Positions 1 to 10,857 of a DNA stretch of 33,509 nt are shown one piece after another; the stretch's first letter is position 1; each line of letters begins with the position of its first letter. Under the pieces are notes generated by a model. That model was not told where the DNA came from. It searched no databases and saw nothing but the letters and a program-made list of their open reading frames with translations. The stretch covers positions 1 to 33,509 of the forward strand of contig CANGNS010000027.1 of the NCBI GenBank assembly GCA_947455465.1. The letters run 5' to 3'. Source of the DNA: Comamonadaceae bacterium. GTDB lineage: Bacteria; Pseudomonadota; Gammaproteobacteria; Burkholderiales; Burkholderiaceae_C. The translations under genes were made by a program, and so were the position numbers.

Positions 1-321
1 ACCTTGGGTCAAATCTTGGGCCCGCGCGGTCTGATGCCTAACCCCAAGGTCGGCACAGTGACGCCCGACGTGGCGACGGCAGTGCGTAATGCCAAGGCAG
101 GCCAGGTGCAGTTCCGTGTGGACAAAGCCGGTATCGTGCATTCGACGATTGGCCGCCGCTCTTTTGACTCTGCGCATCTGCAGGGCAATATGGTTGCACT
201 GATCGAAGCCTTGAATAAATCCAAGCCTGCGACCAGCAAAGGCGTGTACCTGCGCAAAGTGGCGGTTTCCTCCACCATGGGCGTGGGCGTGCGCGTGGAC
301 GTGCAGTCCTTGGCGGCTTGA
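1..321 (+). CDS. rplA: 50S ribosomal protein L1, C-terminal part (truncated by window edge)
   Basis: This is the last 106 codons of ribosomal protein L1, the L1-stalk protein of the large subunit that also represses its own operon in many bacteria. The frame is open from base 1, so the TTG at base 4 is an internal Leu codon and the true start lies outside the window. The segment [15 protein letters not shown] near the left edge is the highly conserved L1 signature, and the protein ends in [10 protein letters not shown] followed by TGA. It is followed by a 242-nt gap and then rplJ, the usual rplK-rplA-rplJ-rplL-rpoB-rpoC order. Identification is by family recognition and is near certain. Confidence 0.96.
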   Translation, partial: TLGQILGPRGLMPNPKVGTVTPDVATAVRNAKAGQVQFRVDKAGIVHSTIGRRSFDSAHLQGNMVALIEALNKSKPATSKGVYLRKVAVSSTMGVGVRVDVQSLAA

Positions 322-340
322 TAAAAAGATAGTGAATTTA

Positions 341-360
341 GGTGCCTCGCAAGAGGTGCC
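341..360 (+). other. Hairpin with GCAA tetraloop downstream of rplA
   Basis: GGTGCCTC (341–348) can pair with GAGGTGCC (353–360) in RNA, giving 8 bp with two G·U pairs and a GCAA (GNRA-type) loop. It lies 20 nt after the rplA stop. No T-run follows immediately, so it looks more like a processing or structural element of the rplA–rplJ spacer than a terminator. The pairing is seen directly; its role is unknown. Confidence 0.45.
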
Positions 361-412
361 TGATGTGGTGGGTCCCGGTGGTTTTTAGGAACTGCGGGGG
401 GCCATCCAAGAC

Positions 413-456
413 CGTTGGTGTGCAGTTCGGCTGCGCTTAATCAGTGAAAACCAACG
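413..456 (+). promoter_or_regulatory. Candidate L10 leader structure (autoregulatory site before rplJ)
   Basis: CGTTGGT (413–419) pairs with ACCAACG (450–456). Directly stacked inside is GTGCAG (420–425) with CTGCGC (431–436) around a TTCGG loop. The 13 nt 437–449 (TTAATCAGTGAAA) are left as a purine-rich asymmetric bulge. A long helix with a large one-sided bulge upstream of rplJ is what is known for the L10(L12) binding site that represses rplJL translation. The helices are visible; assignment to the L10 leader family is inference from position and shape. Confidence 0.5.
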
Positions 457-563
457 CAGATGGCGATCCCGCTGCAGATGGATGCGAGTCCTTCCACAGT
501 TGATCGCTGCATTTTGGGTGCGTGCGTGGCGTGAGCCACAAAACGCAAGTTAAGGAGTAGACC

Positions 564-1082
564 TTGAGTTTGAATCGCAGTGAGAAAGAAGCGGTCATAT
601 CGGATGTGACCAGCCTCGCCGCAACAGCTCAAACGCTCGTGATCGCGGAGTACCGTGGTATCACGGTCGCTGACATGACCAAGTTGCGCACCACCGCGCG
701 CGACAGTGGGGTGACGCTCAGTGTGTTGAAAAACACGCTGGCGCGCCGTGCTGTTGCCGGCAGTGCGTTTGAGGTTGTGGCCGACCAGATGACCGGTCCT
801 TTGATCTATAGCTTCTCTGTTGACGCAGTGGCCGCCGCGAAAGTGGTGTCCGAGTTCGCAAAAACCAATGACAAATTGGTGATTCGCGGCGGTGCGTTTG
901 CTGGAAAAGCTTTGGACGTGAACGGCGTGAAGCAATTGGCAAGCATTCCTTCGAAAGAAGTGTTGCTGGCGCAGTTGCTGGGCTTGATGCAATCGCCAAT
1001 CTCTCGTACGGCACGTGTGCTGGCGGCTTTGGCGGAGCAGCGTGGTGGCGGCGAAGTAGCTGCCGAGGCAGCTGCGGCATAA
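564..1082 (+). CDS. rplJ: 50S ribosomal protein L10
   Basis: L10 is the base of the L7/L12 stalk: it binds 23S rRNA and carries L7/L12 dimers that recruit translation factors. The protein has 172 residues, the usual length. It begins [15 protein letters not shown], contains the conserved VIAEYRG segment near residue 28, and ends in an Ala/Glu-rich tail. The start is TTG at 564: AAGGAG at 552–557 is 6 nt upstream and no ATG or GTG gives the family N-terminus. A non-ATG start behind a structured leader fits tight translational control. rplL follows after 87 nt. Confidence 0.97.
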   Translation: MSLNRSEKEAVISDVTSLAATAQTLVIAEYRGITVADMTKLRTTARDSGVTLSVLKNTLARRAVAGSAFEVVADQMTGPLIYSFSVDAVAAAKVVSEFAKTNDKLVIRGGAFAGKALDVNGVKQLASIPSKEVLLAQLLGLMQSPISRTARVLAALAEQRGGGEVAAEAAAA

Positions 1083-1169
1083 GCGCTTGCCCTTTCGATA
1101 AAAAAATTAACCATCGTCCACCTCAGCGCGACGCGCATATGGATTGGCGAGTAACTGTAGGAAATGAAA

Positions 1170-1544
1170 ATGGCATTCGATAAAGACGCATTTTTGACCG
1201 CGCTTGACAGCATGACGGTTATGGAACTCAACGATTTGGTCAAAGCCATCGAAGAGAAATTTGGCGTGAGCGCAGCTGCGATGTCGGCACCTGCTGCTGG
1301 CGGTGGCGCTGCTGCCCCGGCGGCTGAAGAGAAGACCGAGTTCAACGTGATGTTGCTTGAAGCTGGCGCCAACAAAGTGTCCGTGATTAAAGCAGTGCGC
1401 GAGATCACCGGTTTGGGCCTCAAAGAAGCCAAGGATATGGTCGATGGCGCGCCTAAGGCCGTCAAAGAAGGCGCATCCAAGGCCGACGCTGAAGCAGCCA
1501 AGAAGAAATTGGAAGAAGCCGGCGCTAAGGTCGAGCTCAAGTAA
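1170..1544 (+). CDS. rplL: 50S ribosomal protein L7/L12
   Basis: This is the multicopy acidic stalk protein that binds elongation factors. It has 124 residues: an N-terminal dimerisation part ([20 protein letters not shown]), an Ala/Gly-rich hinge at about residues 36–52, and the C-terminal factor-binding domain with [16 protein letters not shown]. Two in-frame ATGs exist. The one at 1170 is preferred because AGGAA (1159–1163) lies 6 nt before it and the family starts MA(F/L); the ATG at 1164 abuts the ribosome-binding site and would add Met-Lys. It is followed by a 280-nt spacer with hairpins, then rpoB. Confidence 0.97.
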   Translation: MAFDKDAFLTALDSMTVMELNDLVKAIEEKFGVSAAAMSAPAAGGGAAAPAAEEKTEFNVMLLEAGANKVSVIKAVREITGLGLKEAKDMVDGAPKAVKEGASKADAEAAKKKLEEAGAKVELK

Positions 1545-1563
1545 GCATGGGTTAACCCTGCGG

Positions 1564-1624
1564 CGGACCTCGCGGTCCGGCGCTTGGGTGTACTTCGCAA
1601 GGGCTGCCTGCAAGGGCGGCTTTT
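1564..1624 (+). terminator. rplL–rpoB intergenic hairpins, attenuator-like
   Basis: Two hairpins lie 20–80 nt after rplL. CGGACC/GGTCCG (1564–1569 and 1574–1579, loop TCGC) has no T-run. GCTGCC/GGCGGC (1603–1608 and 1615–1620, loop TGCAAG) is followed at once by TTTTG. The second resembles a weak intrinsic terminator. In enterobacteria a partial terminator at this place lowers rpoBC transcription relative to rplJL; a similar role here is inference. The remainder of the spacer to 1824 shows no further gene or clear promoter. Confidence 0.45.
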
Positions 1625-1824
1625 GTGCCTTCAGATTACAGCTGACAGGAAAGCCTTTAGGCCCGCCTGTCAAGTGTCTTCTGATCCCGACTGCAGAAGA
1701 CGCCTTGGTTCGGGTTGCGTGCAATGCGCAACCGTCCGCCAATGATTGGTAGCGGCCAATCACCAAGCAAGAAACACAGTCGCCTAGGACCCCCAGGATT
1801 CCTCAGACTTTGCCCGGAGATCTC

Positions 1825-4800
1825 ATGGCTTATACATATACAGAACGCAAACGCATACGTAAAAATTTCGGCAATCGCGACAGCGTGCTTGAAATCCCCT
1901 ACCTGCTGCAAATGCAAAAAGACGCTTACACCGCGTTTTTGCAGGCCGACATGGACCCTAAGAAACGTACGCTGGAAGGCTTGCAGGCTGCATTCCAGGC
2001 GGCATTTCCTATCGTCTCCCACAACGGTTTTGTCGAGATGAAGTACCTGGAGTACAACCTGGCCAAACCCGGCTTTGATGTGCGTGAGTGCCAGACCCGT
2101 GGTCTGACCTATGCATCGGCGGTGCGGGCCAAAGTGCAGCTTATTATTTATGACCGTGAAGCCTCCACCAGCCAAAACAAGGTGGTCAAAGAGGTCAAAG
2201 AGCAAGAGGTCTACATGGGCGAAGTGCCTTTGATGACCAGCAAAGGCTCTTTCATCATCAACGGTACCGAGCGGGTGATCGTTTCTCAGCTGCATCGCTC
2301 ACCTGGCGTGTTCTTTGAACACGACAAGGGCAAAACCCACAGCTCCGGCAAACTGCTGTTTTCGGCGCGCATCATTCCTTACCGTGGCTCTTGGTTGGAC
2401 TTCGAGTTCGATCCCAAAGATCTTTTGTATTTCCGCGTGGATCGTCGCCGCAAAATGCCGGTCACGATTTTGCTCAAAGCCATTGGTCTCAACAACGAAT
2501 CGATTCTTGCCAATTTCTTTGTCAACGACAACTTCCGCCTTATGGACAGCGGTGCGCAAATGGAATTTGTCGCAGAGCGCCTGCGTGGTGAAGTCGCCCG
2601 TTTTGATCTGACCGACAAGTCCGGCAAAGTGGTCGTCGCCAAAGACAAGCGTGTGACTGCCCGCCATACCCGCGAATTGGAGCAGTCAGGCACGACGCAC
2701 ATCAGCGTTCCTGAGGACTTCTTGATCGGTCGCGTGGTGGCCCGCAATATTGTGGAGCCCGAGACCGGTGAAATCTTGGCCAAAGCCAATGAAGAGTTGA
2801 CCGAAGCGCTGCTGAAAAAGCTGCGTTTGGCCGGCATCACCGATCTGGCGTGCATTTATACCAATGAGCTGGACCAAGGCGCTTACATCTCGCAAACCCT
2901 GCGCACCGATGAGACCACCGACGAGTTCGCTGCCCGCGTGGCCATTTACCGCATGATGCGCCCTGGCGAGCCGCCAACCGAAGACGCCGTGCAGGCCTTG
3001 TTCCAGCGCTTGTTCTACAACCCGGATACGTACGACCTTTCGCGTGTGGGTCGCATGAAGTTCAACGCCAAGATGGGCCGCGCCGAATCGACCGGCCCAA
3101 TGGTGCTGACCAACGAAGACATTCTGTCCGTCGTGAAAATTCTGGTGGATCTGCGCAACGGCCGTGGCGACGTTGATGACATTGACCACTTGGGCAACCG
3201 CCGCGTGCGTTGCGTTGGCGAGCTGGCCGAAAACCAATACCGTACGGGATTGGCACGTATCGAAAAGGCAGTGAAAGAGCGTTTGGGCCAAGCCGAGCAA
3301 GAGCCGCTCATGCCCCACGATCTGATCAACAGCAAGCCGATTTCTGCTTCGCTCAAAGAGTTTTTTGGTGCATCGCAGCTCTCGCAGTTCATGGACCAGA
3401 CCAATCCTTTGTCGGAAATCACGCACAAGCGCCGTGTATCTGCCCTGGGCCCAGGCGGTTTGACGCGTGAACGCGCTGGCTTTGAGGTCCGCGACGTGCA
3501 CGTGACGCATTACGGCCGTGTGTGCCCGATTGAAACGCCTGAAGGTCCCAACATTGGTCTGATTAATTCGCTGGCCTTGTATGCGCGCCTGAATGAGTAT
3601 GGGTTCATCGAAACTCCTTATCGCCGCGTCGTGGACAGCAAGGTGACCAACGAGATTGATTACCTCTCGGCCATCGAAGAAGGCAAGTACGTGATTGCCC
3701 AGGCCAATGCTTTGCTGGACAAGGATGGCATGCTCACGGGTGAGCTGGTTTCTGCCCGTGAAAAAGGCGAATCGGTACTGGTGGGTGCAGAGCGCGTCCA
3801 GTACATGGACGTGTCGCCTGCTCAAATCGTGTCGGTGGCGGCGTCCTTGGTTCCGTTCTTGGAGCACGACGACGCTAACCGCGCTTTGATGGGCGCCAAT
3901 ATGCAGCGGCAAGCGGTGCCAGTGCTGCGTCCCGAGAAAGCCTTTGTGGGCACGGGTATCGAGCGCGTTGCGGCGGTGGACTCAGGAACCGTGGTGACTG
4001 CTAACCGTGGCGGCGTGGTCGATTATGTCGACGCAACCCGTGTGGTGGTGCGTGTCAATGATGCGGAAGCCCAGGCCGGCGAGGTCGGCGTGGACATCTA
4101 CAACCTGATCAAGTACCAGCGCTCCAACCAAAACACCAACATCCACCAGCGTCCTATCGTCAAAAAAGGCGACAAGTTGGATAAAGGCGACGTGATTGCC
4201 GATGGCGCATCCACCGACCTGGGCGAATTGGCTCTGGGTCAGAACATGCTGGTCGCGTTCATGCCTTGGAATGGCTACAACTTCGAAGACTCGATTTTGA
4301 TCAGCGAGCGCGTGGTGGCCGAAGACCGCTACACCTCGATCCACATCGAAGAGCTGGTAGTGATGGCCCGCGACACCAAGCTGGGTGCCGAGGAGATTAC
4401 CCGTGATATCCCGAATCTGAGCGAGCAACAGCTCAACCGCTTGGACGAATCGGGCATTATTTATGTCGGCGCCGAAGTCATGCCGGGCGACACCTTGGTC
4501 GGCAAGGTCACACCCAAAGGCGAGACGACGCTCACGCCGGAGGAAAAACTCTTGCGCGCTATCTTCGGCGAAAAAGCCAGCGACGTGAAAGATACTTCGC
4601 TGCGCGTGGACCAAGGCTCGCAGGGCACCGTGATCGACGTGCAGGTCTTTACCCGTGAAGGCATCGTGCGTGACAAGCGCGCCCAGCAGATCATCGATGA
4701 CGAACTCAAGCGCTTCCGCTTGGATCTGAATGACCAGCTGCGTATCGTTGAAGCCGACGCTTTTGACCGTATTGCCAAGTTGCTCAGCGGCAAAGTCGCC

Positions 4801-5937
4801 AACGGTGGTCCTAATAAGCTTGCCAAAGGCAGCAAAATCGACAAGGCCTATCTGGACTCGGTGGAAAAATTCCACTGGTTTGATATCCGCCCGGCCGATG
4901 ACACCGTAGCGTCCCAACTCGAAAGCATCAAGGCATCGCTGGAGCAGACGCGCCACAGCTTTGACCTGGCCTTTGAGGAAAAGCGCAAGAAACTCACCCA
5001 AGGCGACGAGCTGCCAGCAGGTGTTTTGAAAATGGTCAAGGTGTACATCGCCGTCAAGCGCCGCCTGCAACCCGGCGACAAGATGGCCGGTCGCCATGGC
5101 AACAAAGGTGTGGTCTCGAAGATCGTGCCCGTCGAAGACATGCCCTACATGGCCGACGGTACGCCATGCGACATCGTGCTCAATCCGCTGGGCGTGCCCT
5201 CGCGGATGAACGTGGGCCAGGTGCTAGAGGTGCATTTGGGCTGGGCTGCTAAAGGCCTGGGCCAACGCATTGGCGACATGATGCAAGAGCAGGCCAAGGC
5301 CGCCGAGGTGCGCCAGTTCCTGGACGCTTTGTACAACGGCTCGGGCCGCAAAGAAGAGCTGACCGGTCTGAGCGATGCCCAGGTTTTGGAGATGGCCTCC
5401 AACCTGGAAGGCGGCGCTACCTTTGCGACGCCGGTTTTCGACGGTGCGTCCGAAGAAGAAATTCGCGGCATGCTCCAACTGGCTTATCCGGAAGCGGTCG
5501 CCCAGGCCAAAGGCCTGACTGACACCCGTACGCAGGCTTACCTGCGTGACGGACGCACGGGCGACCTGTTTGAGCGCCCGGTGACCGTAGGCTACATGCA
5601 TGTGCTGAAGTTGCACCATTTGGTGGACGACAAGATGCACGCGCGCTCCACCGGGCCGTACAGCTTGGTGACGCAGCAGCCTTTGGGCGGCAAAGCGCAG
5701 TTCGGTGGCCAGCGTTTCGGCGAGATGGAGGTCTGGGCTTTGGAAGCCTATGGTGCCTCTTATGTCTTGCAGGAAATGCTCACTGTCAAGTCCGACGACG
5801 TGCAGGGACGTACCAAGGTGTACGAAAGCATTGTCAAGGGCGAGCATTCCATTGAAGCGGGAATGCCTGAGTCCTTCAACGTGCTGGTCAAGGAAATTCG
5901 TTCCCTCGGCCTGGATATCGAATTGGAGCGTGGTTAA
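1825..5937 (+). CDS. rpoB: DNA-directed RNA polymerase subunit beta
   Basis: This is the catalytic beta subunit of RNA polymerase, 1370 residues, full length for Betaproteobacteria. It starts [16 protein letters not shown] at ATG 1825, with CGGAGA (1815–1820) as ribosome-binding site; the in-frame TTG at 1810 lies upstream of that site and is rejected. The rifampicin region is intact and of the sensitive type: [18 protein letters not shown], with D524, H534 and S539 matching E. coli D516, H526 and S531. The conserved C-terminal half includes [17 protein letters not shown]. It is followed after 75 nt by rpoC; the spacer holds a GGCGGC/GCCGCC inverted repeat (5961–5986) without a T-run. Confidence 0.99.
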   Translation: MAYTYTERKRIRKNFGNRDSVLEIPYLLQMQKDAYTAFLQADMDPKKRTLEGLQAAFQAAFPIVSHNGFVEMKYLEYNLAKPGFDVRECQTRGLTYASAVRAKVQLIIYDREASTSQNKVVKEVKEQEVYMGEVPLMTSKGSFIINGTERVIVSQLHRSPGVFFEHDKGKTHSSGKLLFSARIIPYRGSWLDFEFDPKDLLYFRVDRRRKMPVTILLKAIGLNNESILANFFVNDNFRLMDSGAQMEFVAERLRGEVARFDLTDKSGKVVVAKDKRVTARHTRELEQSGTTHISVPEDFLIGRVVARNIVEPETGEILAKANEELTEALLKKLRLAGITDLACIYTNELDQGAYISQTLRTDETTDEFAARVAIYRMMRPGEPPTEDAVQALFQRLFYNPDTYDLSRVGRMKFNAKMGRAESTGPMVLTNEDILSVVKILVDLRNGRGDVDDIDHLGNRRVRCVGELAENQYRTGLARIEKAVKERLGQAEQEPLMPHDLINSKPISASLKEFFGASQLSQFMDQTNPLSEITHKRRVSALGPGGLTRERAGFEVRDVHVTHYGRVCPIETPEGPNIGLINSLALYARLNEYGFIETPYRRVVDSKVTNEIDYLSAIEEGKYVIAQANALLDKDGMLTGELVSAREKGESVLVGAERVQYMDVSPAQIVSVAASLVPFLEHDDANRALMGANMQRQAVPVLRPEKAFVGTGIERVAAVDSGTVVTANRGGVVDYVDATRVVVRVNDAEAQAGEVGVDIYNLIKYQRSNQNTNIHQRPIVKKGDKLDKGDVIADGASTDLGELALGQNMLVAFMPWNGYNFEDSILISERVVAEDRYTSIHIEELVVMARDTKLGAEEITRDIPNLSEQQLNRLDESGIIYVGAEVMPGDTLVGKVTPKGETTLTPEEKLLRAIFGEKASDVKDTSLRVDQGSQGTVIDVQVFTREGIVRDKRAQQIIDDELKRFRLDLNDQLRIVEADAFDRIAKLLSGKVANGGPNKLAKGSKIDKAYLDSVEKFHWFDIRPADDTVASQLESIKASLEQTRHSFDLAFEEKRKKLTQGDELPAGVLKMVKVYIAVKRRLQPGDKMAGRHGNKGVVSKIVPVEDMPYMADGTPCDIVLNPLGVPSRMNVGQVLEVHLGWAAKGLGQRIGDMMQEQAKAAEVRQFLDALYNGSGRKEELTGLSDAQVLEMASNLEGGATFATPVFDGASEEEIRGMLQLAYPEAVAQAKGLTDTRTQAYLRDGRTGDLFERPVTVGYMHVLKLHHLVDDKMHARSTGPYSLVTQQPLGGKAQFGGQRFGEMEVWALEAYGASYVLQEMLTVKSDDVQGRTKVYESIVKGEHSIEAGMPESFNVLVKEIRSLGLDIELERG

Positions 5938-6012
5938 GCACGCAGTTTGAGCCCTTTCGTGGCGGCCGCCCTGTGTGCGTGCCGCCCCTTGCATGATTAA
6001 AGAGGAATTTCC

Positions 6013-9000
6013 ATGAAATCATTACTCGACCTGTTCAAGCAGTTCACGCCCGATGAGCACTTTGATGCCATCAAAATTGGCATGGCATCGCCGGAGAAAA
6101 TCCGCTCCTGGTCTTTTGGCGAAGTGAAAAAGCCCGAGACCATCAACTACCGTACCTTCAAGCCCGAGCGCGATGGCTTGTTTTGCGCCAAGATTTTCGG
6201 GCCCATCAAGGACTACGAATGCTTGTGTGGCAAGTACAAACGTCTCAAGCACCGTGGTGTGATTTGCGAGAAGTGCGGCGTTGAAGTGACCCAGACCAAA
6301 GTGCGCCGTGAGCGTATGGGCCATATCGATTTGGCTGCACCTTGCGCCCATATCTGGTTCCTCAAGTCCCTGCCTAGCCGTTTGGGCCTGGTGCTGGATA
6401 TGACGCTGCGTGATATCGAGCGTGTGCTTTACTTTGAAGCGTATGTCGTGACCGATCCCGGCATGACCCCGCTGAAAAAATTCAGCATCATGTCCGAAGA
6501 CGACTTTGACGCCAAATTCCAGGAATACGGTGATGAGTTCCAAGCCAAGATGGGCGCCGAAGGCATCAAGGAATTGCTGCAAACCATTGACATCGAAGGC
6601 ACGATCGAGAAGCTGCGCAATGACCTGACCGGCTCGGAACTCAAGATCAAGAAAAATGCCAAGCGCCTGAAAGTGCTGGAAGCTTTCAAGAAGTCGGGCA
6701 TCAAGCCCGAGTGGATGGTGCTCGAAGTGCTGCCCGTGCTGCCGCCGGACCTGCGTCCCTTGGTGCCGCTGGACGGTGGCCGCTTTGCCACCTCCGACCT
6801 GAACGACTTGTACCGCCGCGTTATTAACCGCAACAGCCGTCTGCGTCGCCTGCTCGAGCTCAAAGCGCCCGAGATCATTGCCCGCAATGAAAAGCGCATG
6901 TTGCAAGAGTCTGTCGACTCCCTGCTGGACAACGGCCGCCGCGGCAAAGCCATGACGGGCGCCAATAAGCGTGCCCTGAAGTCTCTGGCCGACATGATCA
7001 AAGGCAAATCGGGCCGTTTCCGCCAAAACTTGCTGGGCAAGCGCGTGGATTACTCGGGTCGTTCTGTGATTACCGTGGGCCCAACGCTGAAGCTGCACCA
7101 GTGCGGTCTGCCCAAGTTGATGGCGCTGGAACTCTTCAAGCCCTTTATCTTCGCGCGCCTGGAAGCCATGGGCATTGCCACCACCATCAAGGCGGCCAAG
7201 AAGGAAGTCGAATCGGGCACGCCGGTGGTCTGGGACATTCTGGAAGAGGTGATCAAAGAGCACCCCGTGATGCTCAACCGCGCACCTACGCTGCATCGTT
7301 TGGGCATCCAGGCCTTTGAGCCTATCCTGATCGAAGGCAAGGCTATTCAATTGCACCCCTTAGTCTGCTCGGCCTTTAACGCCGACTTTGACGGCGACCA
7401 AATGGCCGTTCACGTGCCTTTGTCGGTCGAAGCCCAGATGGAAGCGCGCACTTTGATGCTGGCTTCCAACAACGTGCTCTTCCCCGCTAACGGCGAACCC
7501 TCGATTGTTCCTTCGCAAGACGTGGTTTTGGGCCTGTACTACACCACCCGCGACCGTATCAACGGCAAGGGCGAAGGTTTGGTATTTGCCGATACCGGCG
7601 AAGTGCAGCGCGCGTTTGATGCGGGCGAGGTCGAGCTCAATGCACGTGTCAATGTGCGCCTGACCGAGTACATCAAAGACAAGGAAACGGGCGAGTTTGT
7701 CGCCACCACCAAGCTCTGGGAGACCACGGCCGGACGTGCCTTGTTGTCGGAAATCCTGCCCAAGGGCCTGCCTTTTGCCAATATCAACAAGGCGCTCAAG
7801 AAGAAGGAAATTTCCAAGCTCATCAACGTGTCGTTCCGTAAGTGCGGATTGAAAGAGACGGTGGTATTTGCAGATAAGCTCTTGCAAGCCGGTTTCCGCT
7901 TGGCGACACGCGCTGGTATTTCTATCTGTATTGATGACATGCTGGTTCCCCAGGAAAAGCACGAAATCATCCGTCGCGCCCAAACCGAGGTCAAAGAGAT
8001 CGAGAAGCAGTATGTTTCCGGCCTGGTGACCTCCGGCGAGCGTTACAACAAAGTGGTCGACATCTGGGGCAAGTCGGGCGACGAAGTCTCTAAGGTCATG
8101 ATGGCCAAGCTGTCCAAGGAAATGGTCACCGACCGTCATGGCAAGCAGGTGCAGCAAGAGTCTTTCAACTCCATCTACATGATGGCTGACTCCGGTGCGC
8201 GCGGCTCTGCTGCCCAGATTCGCCAGGTGGCCGGTATGCGCGGTTTGATGGCCAAGCCTGATGGCTCTATCATTGAGACGCCTATTACCGCCAACTTCCG
8301 TGAAGGCTTGAACGTGTTGGAGTACTTCATCTCCACGCACGGTGCGCGTAAAGGCCTGGCCGATACCGCGCTCAAAACCGCGAACTCTGGTTACCTGACC
8401 CGCCGTTTGGTGGACGTGACCCAGGACTTGGTGGTCACCGAGCAAGATTGCGGCACCCACAACGGCTATCTGATGCGCGCCATCGTCGAAGGTGGTGAAG
8501 TGATCGAATCATTGCGCGACCGCGTTTTGGGCCGTACCGTCGCCGAAGACGTCCTGCACCCCGAAAACCGCTCGGTGGTGGCCGCTGCAGGCGCCATGCT
8601 GGACGAGGATCTGATCGAAGAGCTCGAAACTTTCGGGGTGGACGAGGTCAAAGTGCGCACGGCGCTGACCTGCGAAACCCGTTTTGGTATTTGCGCCAAA
8701 TGCTATGGCCGCGACCTGGGCCGTGGCGGCCTGATCAACCACGGCGAAGCTGTCGGTGTGATTGCAGCCCAGTCCATCGGCGAGCCGGGTACCCAGCTGA
8801 CTATGCGGACCTTCCACATCGGTGGCGCCGCATCGCGCGCCGCCATCGCCTCGAGCGTGGAAGCCAAATCAGCCGGCAATATTGGATTTAACGCCACGAT
8901 GCGTTACGTGACCAATAGCAAGGGCGAGTTGGTGGTGATTTCTCGCTCGGGCGAGATCGTCATCCAGGACGAGCATGGCCGCGAGCGTGAGCGCCATAAA

Positions 9001-10245
9001 GTGCCTTACGGCGCGGTGCTGAGCGTTAAGGCGGACCAAGCGATCAAAGCCGGCGCCATCTTGGCGAACTGGGATCCTTTGACACGTCCCATCATTACCG
9101 AGTTTGCCGGTCGTGCCCAATTCGAGAACGTCGAAGAAGGCCTGACCGTGGCACGCCAAGTGGATGAGGTGACCGGCCTATCCACACTGGTCGTCATTGA
9201 CCCCAAGCGCCGTGGCTCGGCCAAGATCGTGCGCCCACAGGTCAAACTGATCGACGCATCGGGCAAAGAAGTCAAGATTCCAGGCACGGACCATGCGGTA
9301 ACCATCGGCTTCCCGGTCGGCGCGCTGGTGCAAGTGCGTGATGGCATGGACGTGGGCCCTGGCGAAGTGCTGGCCCGTATCCCGATCGAAGGCCAGAAAA
9401 CCCGCGACATTACCGGTGGTCTGCCGCGTGTGGCCGAGTTGTTCGAAGCGCGCTCGCCCAAAGACAAAGGCGTGTTGGCCGAAGCAACCGGAACCATTTC
9501 TTTCGGCAAGGAAACCAAGGGCAAAGTGCGCTTGCAAATTACCGACCCCGAAGGCAAGGTCTGGGAAGAGCTGGTGCCCAAGGAGAAGAACATCCTGGTG
9601 CACGAAGGCCAAGTGGTGAACAAAGGCGAATCTGTGGTGGACGGCCCGGCCGACCCGCAAGACATCTTGCGCCTGCTGGGCTCCGAAGAGCTGGCCCGCT
9701 ATATCGTCGACGAAGTGCAAGACGTGTACCGCTTGCAAGGCGTGAAGATTAACGACAAGCACATTGAGGTGATTGTTCGCCAAATGCTGCGCCGCGTGGT
9801 TGTCGAGGCCGCAGGCGATTCGCATTACATCAATGGCGAGCAGGTCGAGCGTTCGGAAATGCTCAATACCAACGACGCCTTGCGCGCCGAGGGCAAGATT
9901 CCTGCGACCTTCACCAACTTGCTGCTGGGTATCACCAAAGCGTCCTTGTCCACCGACAGCTTCATCAGCGCCGCATCCTTCCAGGAAACGACGCGCGTGC
10001 TGACCGAAGCGGCCATCATGGGCAAGCGCGACGAACTGCGCGGCTTGAAGGAAAACGTCATTGTCGGACGCCTGATTCCCGCAGGCACCGGCTTGGCCTA
10101 CCATGAAGCGCGCCTGGTGCGCGAACAAATGGACGACTCCGAGCGCCGCGCCATTGCCGAGGCTGACGCTGCCGAGCTGGCGGGCGCGACCGAGGAAACG
10201 GCGGACGCCGAGGCGCAGGCCTCCGAAGGCAATCCTGCGGAGTAA
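6013..10245 (+). CDS. rpoC: DNA-directed RNA polymerase subunit beta'
   Basis: This is the beta-prime subunit, 1410 residues, full length. It begins [20 protein letters not shown], with AGAGGAA just upstream of ATG 6013. The N-terminal zinc site is visible as [20 protein letters not shown]. The catalytic magnesium loop [14 protein letters not shown] has D458, D460 and D462. The second zinc cluster is [16 protein letters not shown], and the bridge-helix/trigger-loop region [17 protein letters not shown] is intact. The C-terminus is an acidic Ala/Glu tail. A strong intrinsic terminator follows 17 nt after the stop and ends the ribosomal protein/RNA polymerase operon. Confidence 0.99.
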   Translation: MKSLLDLFKQFTPDEHFDAIKIGMASPEKIRSWSFGEVKKPETINYRTFKPERDGLFCAKIFGPIKDYECLCGKYKRLKHRGVICEKCGVEVTQTKVRRERMGHIDLAAPCAHIWFLKSLPSRLGLVLDMTLRDIERVLYFEAYVVTDPGMTPLKKFSIMSEDDFDAKFQEYGDEFQAKMGAEGIKELLQTIDIEGTIEKLRNDLTGSELKIKKNAKRLKVLEAFKKSGIKPEWMVLEVLPVLPPDLRPLVPLDGGRFATSDLNDLYRRVINRNSRLRRLLELKAPEIIARNEKRMLQESVDSLLDNGRRGKAMTGANKRALKSLADMIKGKSGRFRQNLLGKRVDYSGRSVITVGPTLKLHQCGLPKLMALELFKPFIFARLEAMGIATTIKAAKKEVESGTPVVWDILEEVIKEHPVMLNRAPTLHRLGIQAFEPILIEGKAIQLHPLVCSAFNADFDGDQMAVHVPLSVEAQMEARTLMLASNNVLFPANGEPSIVPSQDVVLGLYYTTRDRINGKGEGLVFADTGEVQRAFDAGEVELNARVNVRLTEYIKDKETGEFVATTKLWETTAGRALLSEILPKGLPFANINKALKKKEISKLINVSFRKCGLKETVVFADKLLQAGFRLATRAGISICIDDMLVPQEKHEIIRRAQTEVKEIEKQYVSGLVTSGERYNKVVDIWGKSGDEVSKVMMAKLSKEMVTDRHGKQVQQESFNSIYMMADSGARGSAAQIRQVAGMRGLMAKPDGSIIETPITANFREGLNVLEYFISTHGARKGLADTALKTANSGYLTRRLVDVTQDLVVTEQDCGTHNGYLMRAIVEGGEVIESLRDRVLGRTVAEDVLHPENRSVVAAAGAMLDEDLIEELETFGVDEVKVRTALTCETRFGICAKCYGRDLGRGGLINHGEAVGVIAAQSIGEPGTQLTMRTFHIGGAASRAAIASSVEAKSAGNIGFNATMRYVTNSKGELVVISRSGEIVIQDEHGRERERHKVPYGAVLSVKADQAIKAGAILANWDPLTRPIITEFAGRAQFENVEEGLTVARQVDEVTGLSTLVVIDPKRRGSAKIVRPQVKLIDASGKEVKIPGTDHAVTIGFPVGALVQVRDGMDVGPGEVLARIPIEGQKTRDITGGLPRVAELFEARSPKDKGVLAEATGTISFGKETKGKVRLQITDPEGKVWEELVPKEKNILVHEGQVVNKGESVVDGPADPQDILRLLGSEELARYIVDEVQDVYRLQGVKINDKHIEVIVRQMLRRVVVEAAGDSHYINGEQVERSEMLNTNDALRAEGKIPATFTNLLLGITKASLSTDSFISAASFQETTRVLTEAAIMGKRDELRGLKENVIVGRLIPAGTGLAYHEARLVREQMDDSERRAIAEADAAELAGATEETADAEAQASEGNPAE

Positions 10246-10262
10246 ATTCTGCGCATTGCTCC

Positions 10263-10305
10263 ATGCCCCAGGCCTTTGTTCGCAGAGGTGTGGGGCATTT
10301 TTTTT
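10263..10305 (+). terminator. Intrinsic terminator after rpoC
   Basis: ATGCCCCA (10263–10270) pairs perfectly with TGGGGCAT (10291–10298), and the 3' arm runs into eight consecutive Ts (10298–10305). A small CCT/AGG pairing may extend the structure inside the 20-nt loop. This is a textbook rho-independent terminator. The next gene starts only 15 nt later, so it must use its own promoter or read-through. Confidence 0.93.
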
Positions 10306-10319
10306 GAGGACTGTGACGC

Positions 10320-10850
10320 ATGAATGTGCCTGTTCTGCTGTGGTTGCTGGGCTCGCTGACGCTGTGCTGGCTGCTGGGGGTGCACAACCGCCTCACGCGG
10401 CTGCGCACCGCGTGTTGGGACGCTGTAGGCCAGCTCGACCGTGCCCTGCAGCTCTTGCTGGGCGTGGCCAAGGAAGCGCTCGAGCAGCCGCAGCCCCTGT
10501 CCGATGGCCATGAAACGCTCAATATCGCAGCCATGCAGCTCTCGCTTGCGCTCAAGGACATGAACAGCGCCAAACTCATGCCTGCCAAGTCGGGCCAGTC
10601 CCTGGCCGTGGCCGGACAGTGGGAGGCATTTGAAACAGGGTGGACCGAATTTTTGGCCCACAGCGCCCAGTCGCTGTCTGAAGAGGCTTTGCAGGCGTTG
10701 CGCCAGCGCGCCGAAGAGGCACGCAACCAAGCGCTTTTTGCCCGCGCCACTTTGGCGCAAACCGTCGCGGACTACAGCCAGGCGCTGGAACAAGCGCCGG
10801 CCTCCTGGGTAGCGCCGGTGCTGGGTTTTCATCCGGCTTTGGCTTTGTAG
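10320..10850 (+). CDS. LemA-family membrane protein (divergent)
   Basis: This 176-residue protein has one N-terminal membrane helix (about residues 3–20), followed by GVHNRLTRLRTACWDAVGQL, which matches the LemA pattern of a helix, a YNRLVRLRN-like segment and a long coiled region. The C-terminus VADYSQALEQAPASWVAPVL also fits the LemA ending of Tyr/Asn-rich helix, Pro and a GF motif. The canonical LIPNLV-type segment after the first helix is not recognisable, so it is a diverged member. LemA proteins have no settled function; their topology places a helical bundle outside the inner membrane. GAGGA at 10306–10310 is the ribosome-binding site. rsmB starts 7 nt after the stop, implying one operon. 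Confidence 0.75.
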   Translation: MNVPVLLWLLGSLTLCWLLGVHNRLTRLRTACWDAVGQLDRALQLLLGVAKEALEQPQPLSDGHETLNIAAMQLSLALKDMNSAKLMPAKSGQSLAVAGQWEAFETGWTEFLAHSAQSLSEEALQALRQRAEEARNQALFARATLAQTVADYSQALEQAPASWVAPVLGFHPALAL

Positions 10851-10857
10851 GCCTTGT

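Noticed and set aside
3982..5097. 371-codon minus-strand frame inside rpoB, with similar long antisense frames in rpoC
   Set aside because: They lie entirely within essential, well-recognised genes and show no conserved domain.
5961..5986. GGCGGC/GCCGCC inverted repeat between rpoB and rpoC as a terminator
   Set aside because: No T-run follows and rpoC must be co-transcribed; at most it is a structural or processing element.
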